From assembly GCF_900114055.1 (NCBI RefSeq), contig NZ_FORR01000008.1:62001-126000 (forward strand): a DNA stretch of 64,000 nt, given 5' to 3'. A program made the translations under genes and the position numbers. This document shows, piece by piece, positions 25,977 through 35,896 of the stretch. Under the pieces are notes generated by a model that was not told the DNA's origin, did no database searches, and saw only the letters and a list, made by a program, of their open reading frames with translations. Source of the stretch: Thermoflavimicrobium dichotomicum. GTDB taxonomy: Bacteria > Bacillota > Bacilli > Thermoactinomycetales > Thermoactinomycetaceae. Each line of letters begins with the position of its first letter. Position 1 is the first letter of the stretch.

Positions 25977-26474
25977 TTGTTCAATGTGGGCGATAAGGTG
26001 GTTTATCCAATGTATGGAGCTGGAGTCATTGAGTCAATTGAAGAGAAAGAGATTTTAGGGGAAACACAAAAATATTATGTAATGCGTATGCCTATTGGAG
26101 ATATGAAAGTGATGATTCCAGTAAACAATGTAGAAAACATTGGATTAAGAGAAGTAGTAGATCTTGGCACAGTGAAACAAGTGCTTGAACGCTTGAAAAG
26201 CAAGGAAGTCGATGAGACAACAAACTGGAACCGCCGTTATCGTACCAATATGGACAAAATGAAGAGCGGGGATATTTACGAAGTAGCCGATGTAGTCAAA
26301 TCACTCATGCTCCGCGAGGGGGAAAAAGGTCTCTCTACAGGGGAAAGAAAGATGTTGGATAACGCAAGACAAATTTTGATCAGTGAGCTAGCATTAGCCA
26401 GTAATTTAAAAGAGGATCAAGCTGTTGAACTGCTAAAAGAAATTGTTCCAGTAGGAAATGGGAATGAAAAATGA
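25977..26474 (+). CDS. CarD/CdnL-family RNA polymerase-binding regulator
   Basis: The frame is open from GTG 25968, but TTG 25977 lies seven bases after GGAGGTG and gives the usual start MFNVGDKVVYPMYGAG, so I take 165 residues. The N-terminal Tudor-like RNAP-interaction domain (1-60) matches CarD and the TRCF/Mfd RID. The C-terminal helical domain (about 70-160) includes the conserved Trp in ETTNWNRRYR, which contacts promoter DNA. CarD binds the RNAP beta subunit and stabilises open complexes at rRNA and other promoters. It lies between pssA and yacL, near rpoBC-type core genes. Confidence 0.88.
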   Translation: MFNVGDKVVYPMYGAGVIESIEEKEILGETQKYYVMRMPIGDMKVMIPVNNVENIGLREVVDLGTVKQVLERLKSKEVDETTNWNRRYRTNMDKMKSGDIYEVADVVKSLMLREGEKGLSTGERKMLDNARQILISELALASNLKEDQAVELLKEIVPVGNGNEK

Positions 26475-26571
26475 GGAGAGAGGGAAAAAATTAAGGGATC
26501 AGGTTTCCGTTCCAATAGATTGTCTATAATAGTATTAGATACTGTTAAATATTGGAGGAGGTGGAGCCCCT

Positions 26572-27678
26572 ATGCTAAAACGATTTGTGCAACTCGCTTT
26601 CATTGTGATTGGAGCATCTGCGGGCTACTATGCCGGCCCCTTGTTGTTTCAGGTGCTTCGAACATCTCCTCTAAAATTTGGTGAGGTTCCATACCCTCAT
26701 CTCATTGGAGCAAGTCTTGGTGCTATACTTGCCTTTGTTGCAACACTTTGGCTAACCAACCAAGTGGTGAAGTGGATTCGATGGAGTGAAGAACGTTTAA
26801 TTAAAATTCCAGCGGTAGATGGTTTGTTTGGGACATTGGGACTCATAATCGGTCTTATTATTGCTTTTCTTGTTCAACAACCTTTGTCTCTTTTGCCGAT
26901 TCCAGGTATAAAGAGTGTGCTGCCTTTTATCGTTTCTGGACTCTTGGGATATCTGGGGTTCCGCGTGGGATATAAAAAACGGGATGAACTGATCTCCATT
27001 TTTACTCTAGGTCGTCAAGGGAAAGATAAAAATAGCAAGAAAGAAAATAAAGAGGTATTTGAGCATAAAATTTTGGATACCAGTGTCATTATTGATGGCC
27101 GTATTGCGGATATTTGCCGTACCGGTTTTTTGGAAGGCACTCTGGTTATTCCCAGCTTTGTCTTGGAAGAGCTTCAGCATATTGCGGATTCTTCTGATGT
27201 GTTGAAACGGAACCGTGGCCGGCGCGGTTTGGATATCTTAAACAAAATCCAAAAAGAGCTCAATGTAAAAGTACTCATTTATGAGGGCGACTTTGAGGAT
27301 GTATCCGAAGTGGACAGTAAATTGGTTAAGTTGGCTAAAGTGTTATCTGGTAAGGTGGTAACTAATGACTTTAATTTAAACAAGGTTTGTGAGTTGCAAG
27401 GGGTTCAGGTTTTAAATATTAACGATTTGGCTAATGCTGTAAAACCGATTGTATTACCTGGTGAAGAAATTAATGTCCAGGTTATTAAGGATGGAAAAGA
27501 GCATGGGCAAGGTGTTGCTTATTTAGACGATGGCACGATGATTGTGATCGAAGGTGGACGTGAATATATCGGTAGTCATATTGATGTATTGGTAACCAGT
27601 GTATTGCAAACATCCGCTGGTCGAATGATTTTTGCCAAGCCCAAGCTCTTGGAGAGAGCACTACAATCTGGAACGTAA
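26572..27678 (+). CDS. yacL: YacL-family membrane PIN/TRAM protein
   Basis: The 368-residue protein has four N-terminal helices (about residues 5-26, 38-60, 78-103, 107-135), then a PIN domain starting HKILDTSVIIDGRI with acidic residues for metal-dependent RNase activity, and a C-terminal TRAM domain (about 290-350; GKEHGQGVAYLDDGTMIVIE). This is the YacL/PilT N-terminus family conserved next to ispD in Firmicutes. The role is probably RNA cleavage or binding at the membrane, but it is not established. A GGAGGAGG ribosome site precedes ATG 26572. Confidence 0.9.
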   Translation: MLKRFVQLAFIVIGASAGYYAGPLLFQVLRTSPLKFGEVPYPHLIGASLGAILAFVATLWLTNQVVKWIRWSEERLIKIPAVDGLFGTLGLIIGLIIAFLVQQPLSLLPIPGIKSVLPFIVSGLLGYLGFRVGYKKRDELISIFTLGRQGKDKNSKKENKEVFEHKILDTSVIIDGRIADICRTGFLEGTLVIPSFVLEELQHIADSSDVLKRNRGRRGLDILNKIQKELNVKVLIYEGDFEDVSEVDSKLVKLAKVLSGKVVTNDFNLNKVCELQGVQVLNINDLANAVKPIVLPGEEINVQVIKDGKEHGQGVAYLDDGTMIVIEGGREYIGSHIDVLVTSVLQTSAGRMIFAKPKLLERALQSGT

Positions 27679-27743
27679 ACATACGCCCGTGTGGCTTTTT
27701 AGCCGCCGGGCATTGTTGTGTATTGAAAGGGGTAAGATTTTCA

Positions 27744-28433
27744 GTGAAGGTTGGCGTTGTGATTCCAGCAGCTGGTCTGGGAAAGAGAATGGGTTCGAAG
27801 AAAAGCAAACAGTTTTTGATGCTTGAAAAAAAGCCGATTCTTATACATACTTTATTGGTGTTTGAAACACATCCTGCCATTGATGAGATGATTGTAGTGG
27901 CTCAAGAAAAAGAAATCGAAGAAACAAGGAAACTCATTCAAGAATATGGGATCAAAAAGGTCATAAAAGTGGTCACAGGTGGAAAAGAGCGGCAGGATAG
28001 TGTATATGAAGGTTTAAAATATATACAATCCGAGTGGGTTTTAGTTCATGATGCTGTTCGTCCTTTTGTCACTCATGAAGCGATTGACCGTTTATTGGCA
28101 TCTGCCAAAATGCACGGAGCGGCTATTTTGGCAGTTCCCGTGAAAGATACGATCAAGCAAGTGGATTCTGCTGGAATTGTTGAAATGACTCCGGAACGTG
28201 AGAGGCTTTGGGCTGTCCAGACGCCTCAGGCGTTTCGACGTGAGTTGTTATGGGAAGCCTATAGCCAAGCTCAGGAGCAAGGGATTTTAGCGACAGACGA
28301 TTCCATGCTTGTGGAAGAATTGGGGATCGATGTGCGGGTAGTTCAAGGAGAATACTTGAATATTAAGCTGACGACACCAGAGGATTTAATTTTGGCAGAA
28401 GCGATTTGCAAAGCGAGGAGACAAACAGAATGA
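27744..28433 (+). CDS. ispD: IspD, MEP cytidylyltransferase
   Basis: From GTG 27744 the protein is 229 residues, the standard length; a TTG at 27723 would add seven residues. It has the nucleotide-binding motif [17 protein letters not shown] near the N-terminus, VHDAVRPF (metal and CTP contacts), VPVKDTIK and WAVQTPQ. IspD joins CTP to methylerythritol phosphate in the MEP pathway of isoprenoid synthesis. It overlaps ispF by four bases (ATGA), so the two enzymes are made in coupled fashion. Upstream is yacL. Confidence 0.94.
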   Translation: MKVGVVIPAAGLGKRMGSKKSKQFLMLEKKPILIHTLLVFETHPAIDEMIVVAQEKEIEETRKLIQEYGIKKVIKVVTGGKERQDSVYEGLKYIQSEWVLVHDAVRPFVTHEAIDRLLASAKMHGAAILAVPVKDTIKQVDSAGIVEMTPERERLWAVQTPQAFRRELLWEAYSQAQEQGILATDDSMLVEELGIDVRVVQGEYLNIKLTTPEDLILAEAICKARRQTE

Positions 28434-28906
28434 TGCGCATTGGACAAGGATTTGATGTACATCAATTGGTGGAAGGACGTTTACTTATTATCGGCGGAGT
28501 AGAAATCCCTTTTGATAAAGGGTTAATGGGACATTCGGATGCGGATGTTTTATTGCACGCCATTACAGATGCCATTTTGGGCGCTCTTGGTTTGGGGGAT
28601 ATTGGCAAGCACTTTCCTGACACTGATCCAGCCTATAAGGATGCGGATAGTGCGAAGTTGCTTGCTGATGTTTGGGATCTTGCCAAAGATCGTGGATTTT
28701 ACCTTGGGAATGTTGATGCAACGATCATTGCGCAAAAGCCTAAAATGGCTCCTTATATCCCACAAATGATCAAGCGGATTGCAAATATATTGGGGGCAGA
28801 TGAAAGCCAGGTAAATGTGAAAGCAACAACCACCGAGAATATGGGCTTTACTGGAAGAGGAGAAGGGATAGCAGCGATGGCTGTTGTTTGTTTGTATCAG
28901 AAATAA
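28430..28906 (+). CDS. ispF: IspF, MEcPP synthase
   Basis: ATG 28430 overlaps the ispD stop and follows a GAGGAG site, giving 158 residues. Zinc ligands are D9 and H11 in GFDVHQL and the His of [11 protein letters not shown]. The end of the family signature, [19 protein letters not shown], is intact. IspF cyclises CDP-methylerythritol phosphate to 2-C-methyl-D-erythritol 2,4-cyclodiphosphate. It acts as a trimer in the cytoplasm. IspD and IspF work at steps 3 and 5 of the MEP pathway, with IspE encoded elsewhere. Confidence 0.95.
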   Translation: MMRIGQGFDVHQLVEGRLLIIGGVEIPFDKGLMGHSDADVLLHAITDAILGALGLGDIGKHFPDTDPAYKDADSAKLLADVWDLAKDRGFYLGNVDATIIAQKPKMAPYIPQMIKRIANILGADESQVNVKATTTENMGFTGRGEGIAAMAVVCLYQK

Positions 28907-29059
28907 AACGTTAAAGCGAAATAAGGAAGCTTCAGGTATAATGAAAATCAAAGAAAACGAAAGATGGAGGAAATATCATCTTTTTCATGATCGAAGCATG
29001 AGGGAGTTTTGCAGATTACTTCAACCAGATGAACTTATGGAAAGGGAGTCAGACGAAGA

Positions 29060-30523
29060 ATGGCAAAAGTTCGTACGCGTTACGCACCGAGCCCAACAGG
29101 ACATTTACATATTGGGAATGCTCGTACAGCTTTGTTTAGTTATTTGTTTGCCCGTAAAAATGGCGGTGATTTCATTATACGTATTGAAGATACAGATACA
29201 GAACGCAACGTGCCAGGCGGAGAATACAGCCAGATGGCTGGTTTGAAGTGGCTGGGGCTTGATTGGGATGAGTCGATTGATAAAGGCGGTCCCTATGGTC
29301 CGTATCGTTGTATGGAGCGATTGGATATTTACAAAAAGTATGTGGACAAGTTGTTGGCTGAAGGAAAAGCGTATAAGAGCTATAGCACGCCTGAGGAACT
29401 GGAAAAAGAGCGTCAAGAACAGTTAGCACGCGGTCAGGCACCAAAATATAGCGGATGGGATCGGGATCTGACCCCAGAACAGCAAGCAAAGCTCGAAGCA
29501 GAGGGCAGAGTGCCAAGTATCCGTTTTCGTGTACCAGAAGGACGGATTATTTCCTTTGAAGATGCTGTTCGCGGAGAAGTAAAATTTGAATCGGATGGGA
29601 TTGGCGATTTTGTCATCATGCGTCCGGATGGACGTCCTACCTATAATTTTGCCTGTGTAATCGACGATGCCCTGATGGAAATTACGCATGTCATTCGTGG
29701 AGAAGAACATATTTCAAATACACCTCGACAAATTCTCATTTATGAGGCATTGGGCTTCCAGCCCCCCCAGTTTGCTCATATTCCACTGATTTTGAACCAA
29801 GAGGGAAAAAAGATGAGCAAACGGGATGAATCGATTGTTCAATTTATCGATCAGTATAAGGAGTTAGGCTATTTGCCGGAATCACTTGTCAATTTTATGG
29901 CTTTGTTGGGATGGGCTCCTGAGGGAGAAGAGGAGATTTTTACCCTGGAGGAACTGTGTCAAATTTTCTCACTGGAGCGTATATCTAAAGCACCAGCGAT
30001 TTTTGATACCGGAAAATTGAAATGGATGAACAACCACTATATCAAAAAAGCTTCACTGGAGCGAATTGTAGATTTGGCGATCCCTTATTTTGAACAAGCT
30101 GGCCTGATTACTTTACCGTTGTCTGAAGAGAAAAAGAACTGGATCACCCGTGTGGTGGCTCTTTATCAGGAACAACTGGATCAAGTTTCAAGCATTGTAG
30201 AGCTATCTGAAATCTTTTTCCGCCAGGAAGTCGAGTACTCTGAAGAAGGAAAGCAAGTGCTTGCCGAGGAACATGTTCCTGCTGTACTTGGCTCGTTCCT
30301 TGCCAAGTTGGAGGAAGTGGAAGAATTTAACCCCGATCAGATTAAAACGGTGTTTAAAAAAGTTCAGAAAGAAACAGGATATAAAGGTAAACAGCTCTTT
30401 ATGCCTATCCGCGTGGCAGTAACCGGTGAAGTTCATGGTCCTGATTTGAGAGAGACCTTGTCATTGATTGGTTTGGAAACCGTTAAACAACGCTTGCAGA
30501 AGTTGGTTGACAACAAAGAATAA
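29060..30523 (+). CDS. gltX: Glutamyl-tRNA synthetase
   Basis: The 487-residue class I synthetase has the HIGH motif as HLHIGN (residues 15-20) and the KMSKS motif as KKMSKRDES. The anticodon-binding domain covers about residues 330-487. In Bacillales the enzyme usually charges both tRNA-Glu and tRNA-Gln (non-discriminating), with GatCAB repairing the latter; that cannot be read from the sequence alone. The gene follows ispF after about 150 bases, in the conserved order gltX-cysE-cysS. A GGGAG site precedes ATG 29060. Confidence 0.95.
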   Translation: MAKVRTRYAPSPTGHLHIGNARTALFSYLFARKNGGDFIIRIEDTDTERNVPGGEYSQMAGLKWLGLDWDESIDKGGPYGPYRCMERLDIYKKYVDKLLAEGKAYKSYSTPEELEKERQEQLARGQAPKYSGWDRDLTPEQQAKLEAEGRVPSIRFRVPEGRIISFEDAVRGEVKFESDGIGDFVIMRPDGRPTYNFACVIDDALMEITHVIRGEEHISNTPRQILIYEALGFQPPQFAHIPLILNQEGKKMSKRDESIVQFIDQYKELGYLPESLVNFMALLGWAPEGEEEIFTLEELCQIFSLERISKAPAIFDTGKLKWMNNHYIKKASLERIVDLAIPYFEQAGLITLPLSEEKKNWITRVVALYQEQLDQVSSIVELSEIFFRQEVEYSEEGKQVLAEEHVPAVLGSFLAKLEEVEEFNPDQIKTVFKKVQKETGYKGKQLFMPIRVAVTGEVHGPDLRETLSLIGLETVKQRLQKLVDNKE

Positions 30524-30619
30524 CTTATTAGAAAATAATATAAAATTTAATGGTTAGGTATTGGTAAACTTCAAAATGGGAATATGTTGTTGGGTATTAT
30601 TTGATAATTGGATATGCTA

Positions 30620-30870
30620 CGAGTGATGACTGGGAGAGTAGAATCTGGCTGGAATTCCAGAGAGAAGCTGTTTGGTGGGAATGCTTCATTCCACCAGGTT
30701 TGAAATGCACCCAGGAACTGACATCTGAACCAGCTGCAAATCAGCTGCAGTAGGATGATCCGACTTCCGTCGTTATCGGACTTGAGTGGAATTCTACTTC
30801 AGTAGAGTTCAAACAGAGTGGAACCGCGGAGTAAAACCGTCTCTGTAGCCTAGCCTACAGAGACTTTTTT
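30620..30870 (+). promoter_or_regulatory. T-box riboswitch, Cys type, of cysES
   Basis: The region from about 30620 has the T-box layout: Stem I with AGAGTA on its 5' side, a specifier loop GAAA-TGC-A (TGC at 30706-30708, a Cys codon), and the T-box sequence AGAGTGGAACCGCGG at 30815-30829. The TGGA there puts A opposite residue 73 of the tRNA, matching the U73 that is usual for tRNA-Cys. A terminator follows. Uncharged tRNA-Cys should prevent termination and allow cysE and cysS transcription. Exact 5' end is approximate. Confidence 0.9.
30839..30870 (+). terminator. T-box terminator stem
   Basis: GTCTCTGTAG pairs perfectly with CTACAGAGAC, ten base pairs, and six T follow. The T-box sequence just upstream can form the competing antiterminator. 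Confidence 0.9.
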
Positions 30871-30896
30871 ATTGATGAGGAGGGGTGAAGCGAACG

Positions 30897-31631
30897 ATGG
30901 GGTTTTGGAGCAAATTAAAAGAAATACGAGAGCTTTTAAAATCAGATATTCAAGCTGTATTTGATCGGGATCCGGCGGCCAGAAGCACTTTGGAAGTGGT
31001 TTTGACTTACTCGGGATTACATGCTCTTTGGGCGCACCGGATCGCACACTTCTTTTATCGACATCGGCTGTTTTTGGTTGCTCGGATCATTTCCCAACTC
31101 AGCCGCTTCTTTACAGGAATTGAAATTCACCCTGGAGCGAAAATCGGTAAAGGTTTATTTATTGATCATGGCATGGGGGTAGTCATTGGGGAAACATGTG
31201 AAATTGGCGATTATGTGACAATTTACCAGGGCGTAACGCTTGGAGGAACAGGAAAAGAAAAAGGGAAACGCCATCCTACCATCGAAGATCATGTACTCAT
31301 TTCATCTGGAGCAAAAGTGTTGGGCTCGATCCGGGTGGGCAGGTGTGCTAAAATTGGTGCCGGTTCTGTTGTATTGAAGGAAGTGCCACCGAATTCTACA
31401 GTGGTAGGAGTTCCTGGTCGTGTTGTTGTTCAAGATGGTGTTCGTGTACAAACAGACTTGGATCATGTTAATTTGCCAGACCCAGTAGCTGAAATGTTTC
31501 GTTCGATGCAAGATGAAATAGCCAAATTGAAGACAGAATTGGCATCACTTAAAGAAAAAGTGGATTCAAAGGATCAAGGAGGAGCTAAGAAACATGACAG
31601 TCCTGCTTTACAATACGATGACTCGAAGTAA
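30897..31631 (+). CDS. cysE: Serine O-acetyltransferase CysE
   Basis: The ATG at 30897 gives 244 residues; a GTG at 30885 is also open, but the GAGGAGG site fits the ATG better. The protein has an N-terminal helical part and a left-handed beta helix (about 65-190) with hexapeptide repeats such as [16 protein letters not shown] and the catalytic His and Asp in [10 protein letters not shown]. It makes O-acetylserine from serine and acetyl-CoA, the first step to cysteine. Its end overlaps cysS by 38 bases. Both are controlled by the T-box upstream. Confidence 0.93.
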   Translation: MGFWSKLKEIRELLKSDIQAVFDRDPAARSTLEVVLTYSGLHALWAHRIAHFFYRHRLFLVARIISQLSRFFTGIEIHPGAKIGKGLFIDHGMGVVIGETCEIGDYVTIYQGVTLGGTGKEKGKRHPTIEDHVLISSGAKVLGSIRVGRCAKIGAGSVVLKEVPPNSTVVGVPGRVVVQDGVRVQTDLDHVNLPDPVAEMFRSMQDEIAKLKTELASLKEKVDSKDQGGAKKHDSPALQYDDSK

Positions 31632-32994
31632 AGAAAAATTGGAACCCATTCATCCGGGAAAGATAAAAATGTATGTGTGTGGACCTACAGTGTATAATTA
31701 CATTCATATCGGGAATGCTCGTGTATTTGTGTTTTTTGATGTAGTACGCCGGTATCTTCGTCATCTGGGGTATCAAGTTACGTATGTACAAAACTTTACG
31801 GATGTCGATGATCGATTGATTCAAGCATCGATCGAAACAGGGCGTTCCGTGCCAGAGATTGCAGAACAGTACATCGAAGCTTATTTTGCTGATATGGATG
31901 CTCTAAGAGTGGAGCGAGCAGATGTTCACCCTCGTGCAACAGAGCATATCCCAGAGATGATTGAGGCGGTACAGGATCTAATCGCCAAAGGATATGCTTA
32001 TGAAAAGAATGGCGATGTATACTATCGCTCCCTTCATAAAAAGGATTATGGTAAGTTATCCCATCAGTCGCTCGACGAACTGAAGGCAGGCGCTCGGATT
32101 GAGCTGAATGAACGAAAGGAACATCCGCTTGATTTTGCCTTGTGGAAAGCTGCCAAACCAGGCGAGATTAGCTGGGATAGTCCCTGGGGGCCTGGACGCC
32201 CGGGTTGGCATCTGGAATGCTCTGTAATGGCCCGGAAATATCTGGGGGATACTCTGGATATTCATGCTGGTGGAGTCGATCTTTGCTTTCCGCATCATGA
32301 AAATGAGATTGCCCAGAGTGAAGCCTGGACGGGAAAAACGTTTGTTCGATATTGGTTGCATAATGGTTTTATCAATATAGATAACGAAAAGATGTCGAAG
32401 TCATTAGGAAATATCGTGAAGGTAGTTGAGTTACGTCAACAATATTCTCCATCGGCCATCCGTTATTTTCTGCTGTCTTCTCACTATCGCCATCCAATCA
32501 ATTTTAATGCTGAAGTCATGCGTCAGGCAGAAAGCAGTGTGGAACGGATCGAAACAGCTGTAACCAATTTGAAGCATCGAAAACAGACAGCATTGGAAGG
32601 GACCGCACCCGAGGAACTGATCAGTGAATTAAATGGCTTGGCTGATCGTTTTGTTGCTGAAATGAATGATGACTTTAATACGGCAAATGCGATCAGTGTC
32701 TTGTTTGATGCTGTTCGTCTGGCAAATGAATGGGTAGCTCGTCCAGTTATCACCAAAGGGGCGGTTGATGCGATCTTAGACTGGATGAAACGATATGCTG
32801 AAGATATTTTGGGCTTGGTCGAGCTAGAAAAACAAGAAAGCCTTGATGCGGAAGTAGAAGCCTTAATCGCTGAGCGACAACAAGCAAGAAAAGAGCGGAA
32901 CTTTCAACGGGCAGATGAAATTCGTGATTATTTAGCATCGAAGGGGATTATTTTGGAAGATACACCACAAGGGGTTCGGTGGAGAAGAAAATGA
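31594..32994 (+). CDS. cysS: Cysteinyl-tRNA synthetase
   Basis: The 466-residue class I synthetase has the zinc-site [14 protein letters not shown] with C29 and the HIGH motif, the second zinc region (WHLECSVMA and HHENEIAQ), and the KMSKS motif as KMSKSLGN. The C-terminal anticodon-binding region is complete. It attaches Cys to tRNA-Cys in the cytoplasm. An AAGGAGGAGC site lies inside the cysE end. The T-box responds to its own tRNA substrate. It overlaps mrnC by four bases (ATGA). Confidence 0.95.
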   Translation: MTVLLYNTMTRSKEKLEPIHPGKIKMYVCGPTVYNYIHIGNARVFVFFDVVRRYLRHLGYQVTYVQNFTDVDDRLIQASIETGRSVPEIAEQYIEAYFADMDALRVERADVHPRATEHIPEMIEAVQDLIAKGYAYEKNGDVYYRSLHKKDYGKLSHQSLDELKAGARIELNERKEHPLDFALWKAAKPGEISWDSPWGPGRPGWHLECSVMARKYLGDTLDIHAGGVDLCFPHHENEIAQSEAWTGKTFVRYWLHNGFINIDNEKMSKSLGNIVKVVELRQQYSPSAIRYFLLSSHYRHPINFNAEVMRQAESSVERIETAVTNLKHRKQTALEGTAPEELISELNGLADRFVAEMNDDFNTANAISVLFDAVRLANEWVARPVITKGAVDAILDWMKRYAEDILGLVELEKQESLDAEVEALIAERQQARKERNFQRADEIRDYLASKGIILEDTPQGVRWRRK

Positions 32995-33404
32995 TCCAGC
33001 CCCTTCTCTTTTCTCTGCCCAAATCCCCTCAAGAGATGAATCCATTGGTTCTGGCTTATATAGGGGATGCTGTTTATGAAGTATATGTCCGTCAGTTTTT
33101 GATTGCTCAAGGTATTTCACATCCGCAAAACTTGCAAAAAGAAGCAACAAAGTATGTCTCAGCTGGTGCGCAAGCAGATATTGTTTATCGCATTAAAAAT
33201 GAGTTAGCCCCTGATGAATTAGCGATATTAAAACGAGGTAGAAATGCAAAGTCAGGTAGTATACCCAAAAACGCTAAAGTTTCAGACTATCGGTATAGTA
33301 CAGGTTTAGAGGCGTTGATTGGCTTTTTATACCTCTCGGGTAATTATGCTCGTTTGCAAGAATTGATGCAGATGATTTTGCAGAAAGTGGATGAAGAGGT
33401 GTAG
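32991..33404 (+). CDS. mrnC: Mini-ribonuclease III
   Basis: From the ATG at 32991, which overlaps the cysS stop, the protein is 137 residues. It is a stand-alone RNase III catalytic domain without a dsRNA-binding domain. The signature [10 protein letters not shown] (residues 21-30) holds the catalytic Asp and Glu, and LIGFLYLSG near the end carries the second acidic region (EALIG). Mini-III matures the ends of 23S rRNA. It is always found near cysS and rlmB in Bacillales. Confidence 0.93.
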   Translation: MIQPLLFSLPKSPQEMNPLVLAYIGDAVYEVYVRQFLIAQGISHPQNLQKEATKYVSAGAQADIVYRIKNELAPDELAILKRGRNAKSGSIPKNAKVSDYRYSTGLEALIGFLYLSGNYARLQELMQMILQKVDEEV

Positions 33405-33408
33405 TAGG

Positions 33409-34152
33409 ATGGGAACAGAATGGATTATTGGTCGACATGCAGTAAACGAGGCGCTTCGTGCAGGAAGAACGATTGACAAGATTTTGCTTGCTAAAGGGGT
33501 GCAAACAAAAAGTATACAAGCCATTTTGGAGCAGGTTCAGAAAGCGAAAATCCCTTATCAATGGGTTCCGCGTTCGAAACTTGATCAATTATCCGAAGGT
33601 GGAAACCATCAGGGTGTAATGGCTCAAGTTGCTGCATATCGTTATGCTTCGATCGAGGAGTGTTTTTCACGGGCTGAAGAAAAGGGAGAAGCCCCTTTTT
33701 TCCTGTTGTTGGATGGCATTGAAGATCCACATAACCTGGGGTCCATTTTGCGTACAGCAGATGCGACAGGTGTTCATGGAGTCATTATTCCAAAAAGAAG
33801 GGCAGTAGGATTGACTTCCACGGTTGCCAAAACGTCGGCAGGAGCCATTGAATACGTACCAATGGTTCGGGTAACCAACTTGAATCGAACTGTAGAAGAA
33901 TTGAAAGAACAAGGGGTCTGGATCGTTGGCAGTGATGGAAGCGCAGAACAAACATACGATCAAGTCGATTATCAGATGCCTGTTGCACTTGTCATCGGCA
34001 ATGAAGGACAAGGGATTAGCCAGTTGTTAAAGAAAAAATGCGACTTCCTTGTTCGACTGCCTATGCGCGGTCGCATATCATCCCTGAATGCGTCTGTTGC
34101 AGCAGGGATTTTGATGTATGAAGTGATGCGCGGCAGGATGAGCCATGATTAG
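33409..34152 (+). CDS. rlmB: 23S rRNA 2'-O-ribose methyltransferase (RlmB/TrmH family)
   Basis: ATG 33409 has GAGGTG eight bases upstream and gives 247 residues; the frame opens earlier at 33391. Residues 1-75 form the substrate-binding domain (IIGRHAVNEALRAG). The SPOUT domain has motif 1 NLGSILRTADATG, motif 2 VIGNEGQGIS and motif 3 LPMRGRISSLNASVAAGI, which builds the knotted SAM site. E. coli RlmB methylates G2251 in the 23S peptidyl-transferase loop; the same target is likely. It overlaps rae1 by eight bases. Confidence 0.9.
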   Translation: MGTEWIIGRHAVNEALRAGRTIDKILLAKGVQTKSIQAILEQVQKAKIPYQWVPRSKLDQLSEGGNHQGVMAQVAAYRYASIEECFSRAEEKGEAPFFLLLDGIEDPHNLGSILRTADATGVHGVIIPKRRAVGLTSTVAKTSAGAIEYVPMVRVTNLNRTVEELKEQGVWIVGSDGSAEQTYDQVDYQMPVALVIGNEGQGISQLLKKKCDFLVRLPMRGRISSLNASVAAGILMYEVMRGRMSHD

Positions 34153-34675
34153 ACAGGAAGAATGGCTCATTGTCGATGGATATAATGTCATCGGTACAGA
34201 CCAGAAAGCGCGCTGGAATCCGACATATTTGGAAGAAGAGCGTTTACGGTTAATTCGTGATTTATCCGAATATCAGGCGGTAACGGGAAGAAGGGTTATT
34301 CTGGTATTTGATGCCCATCAAACCCCAGGAAAAGAAGTGGTGGAAGAACATGAGAAAATAACCGTTCTGTATACACGATATGGCGAGACAGCCGATGAAC
34401 TGATTGAACGTTTTGTCAAGCAATCCAAAAGCCCTCATCGTCGGATATTTGTCGCTACCTCCGATTATTTGGAACAACGCATGATTTTTGGACAAGGGGC
34501 TTATCGGATCTCTTCGCGTGAGCTTTTACAGGAAATTCGATTAGCTAAGCAGAAATTGAGTAATAGTTTGCGAAAAAAGGGGAATATGAATATTACTTCC
34601 GCGAGAAATTCCCTGGAGGAGAGGTTATCTGATGAAATTCGAAACAAATTGGAAAAATGGAGAAGGAAAAATTAG
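34145..34675 (+). CDS. rae1: Rae1 (YacP), ribosome-dependent mRNA endonuclease
   Basis: The 176-residue protein is a NYN/PIN-like nuclease. LIVDGYNVIG at the N-terminus and LVFDAHQTPG, ETADELIERFV and VATSDYLEQ supply the acidic residues expected for a metal site. The C-terminal tail is basic. In Bacillus subtilis, Rae1 enters the ribosomal A site and cuts selected mRNAs. The gene overlaps rlmB and precedes the sigH promoter by about ten bases, the conserved location. Confidence 0.88.
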   Translation: MIRQEEWLIVDGYNVIGTDQKARWNPTYLEEERLRLIRDLSEYQAVTGRRVILVFDAHQTPGKEVVEEHEKITVLYTRYGETADELIERFVKQSKSPHRRIFVATSDYLEQRMIFGQGAYRISSRELLQEIRLAKQKLSNSLRKKGNMNITSARNSLEERLSDEIRNKLEKWRRKN

Positions 34676-34683
34676 GAGAAAAT

Positions 34684-34713
34684 TTGACGTTTTTGTTGCA
34701 GGTCAGCTATAAT
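34684..34713 (+). promoter_or_regulatory. Sigma-A-type promoter of sigH
   Basis: TTGACG and TATAAT with an 18-base spacer, 44 bases before the sigH start codon. Confidence 0.75.
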
Positions 34714-34757
34714 AGCATAAATCGGGTTTCTATGCTTACTTAGTCGGAGGGATAGCG

Positions 34758-35423
34758 GTGAGTGTAGATCTACAATCCAGCGAAGCGATCAATTATGACA
34801 AATTGGTAGATTATAAGTCATTACCCGACGAAGAGCTGGTAAAAGAAGTACGTTATGGCGATGATGAAGCGTTGGAATACTTGATTAATAAGTACAAAAA
34901 TTTTGTCAAAGCAAAAGCGCGATCTTATTTTTTGATCGGTGCGGATCATGAAGATATTGTACAGGAAGGTATGATTGGCTTATATAAAGCGATTCGGGAT
35001 TTCCGCGGGGATAAACTCTCATCTTTCAAGGCTTTTGCTGAATTATGTATAACCCGTCAAATTATCACAGCGATCAAAACCGCTACCCGGCAAAAGCATA
35101 TACCGCTAAATTCATATGTATCGTTGGACAAGCCAGCATATGACGAAGATTCAGACCGCACATTGATGGATAAGATCCCCGGCAGCCGGTTAAATCCCGA
35201 AGAAATTTATATTACACAAGAGGAGTATCATGACATTGAAGATAAGATATCCCAGATTTTAAGTGATTTAGAACGAAAGGTTTTAATGCTATATTTAGAT
35301 GGACGCTCCTATCAGGAGATTGCGGTAGATTTAAATCGACATGTGAAGTCGATAGATAATGCACTTCAGCGGGTAAAGCGCAAGTTAGAGCGTTACCTTG
35401 AAGTGCGTGAAATTTCACTTTAG
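34758..35423 (+). CDS. sigH: Sporulation sigma factor SigH (sigma-30)
   Basis: The 221-residue sigma-70-family protein starts at GTG 34758. Region 2 (about 40-110) includes EDIVQEGMIGLYKAIRDF and the -10 recognition helix; region 4 (about 165-215) includes DGRSYQEIAVDLNRHVKSID as the HTH for the -35 box. It directs early stationary-phase and sporulation-entry genes such as spo0A, so the organism probably sporulates. It has its own promoter and a long perfect hairpin terminator. Confidence 0.95.
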   Translation: MSVDLQSSEAINYDKLVDYKSLPDEELVKEVRYGDDEALEYLINKYKNFVKAKARSYFLIGADHEDIVQEGMIGLYKAIRDFRGDKLSSFKAFAELCITRQIITAIKTATRQKHIPLNSYVSLDKPAYDEDSDRTLMDKIPGSRLNPEEIYITQEEYHDIEDKISQILSDLERKVLMLYLDGRSYQEIAVDLNRHVKSIDNALQRVKRKLERYLEVREISL

Positions 35424-35439
35424 ACAGAACATATTCCAA

Positions 35440-35486
35440 AATAATAAAAGCAGGTACCGTGTTTGGTAGTACCTGCTTTTATTATT
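35440..35486 (+). terminator. Long perfect hairpin terminator after sigH
   Basis: AATAATAAAAGCAGGTAC (35440-35457) pairs perfectly with GTACCTGCTTTTATTATT (35469-35486), 18 base pairs around an 11-base loop. The A/T outer part works as a bidirectional terminator. Confidence 0.9.
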
Positions 35487-35621
35487 CGACAAAAAGTTAC
35501 ATATTCCTTTTTTATTTGTGCGCCTTTATGAGTTTTTTCGATAAAATTTGTACAATCTCTTTGGTGCGGTTTAATTGGTCTTGTGACATGTCCATACTGT
35601 AAAACAAGAAGAATGAGCACA

Positions 35622-35650
35622 TTGACAGAAAAAGCACGGTATGATAATGT
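35622..35650 (+). promoter_or_regulatory. Candidate promoter of rpmG-secE-nusG
   Basis: TTGACA (35622-35627) is clear. The -10 box is less so: TAATGT at 35645 gives 17-base spacing and GATAAT at 35643 gives 15. Confidence 0.5.
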
Positions 35651-35711
35651 AATTTGGGTATTTTATATATTATTTATAGAGCGGTTATCTTGTTTTAAGG
35701 AGGTGCCAACC

Positions 35712-35861
35712 ATGCGGGTATCAGTTACCATGCAATGTACAGAATGCCGTAACCGCAACTATACAACCACCAAAAATAAACGGAAGCATCCAGACCGTAT
35801 GGAACTCCGTAAATATTGTCCTCGTTGCAACGCGCATACCGTGCATCGCGAAACAAAATAA
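35712..35861 (+). CDS. rpmG: 50S ribosomal protein L33
   Basis: The 49-residue protein begins at ATG 35712 after AAGGAGGTG. A longer open frame starts at 35583, but that part lacks a ribosome site. Cys pairs at C9/C12 and C36/C39 make this the zinc-binding form of L33. It binds the 23S rRNA near the E site. Bacillales often have a second, Cys-free copy for zinc starvation; none is in this window. It begins the rpmG-secE-nusG operon. Confidence 0.95.
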   Translation: MRVSVTMQCTECRNRNYTTTKNKRKHPDRMELRKYCPRCNAHTVHRETK

Positions 35862-35896
35862 GGATTTCGCGCTTTTTAGAAGATGGGGGTGACAGC

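Noticed and set aside
28884-29246. 120-residue open frame between ispF and gltX
   Set aside because: Its last 180 bases lie in another frame of gltX, composition is odd, and the part before gltX has no good ribosome site or recognisable domain.
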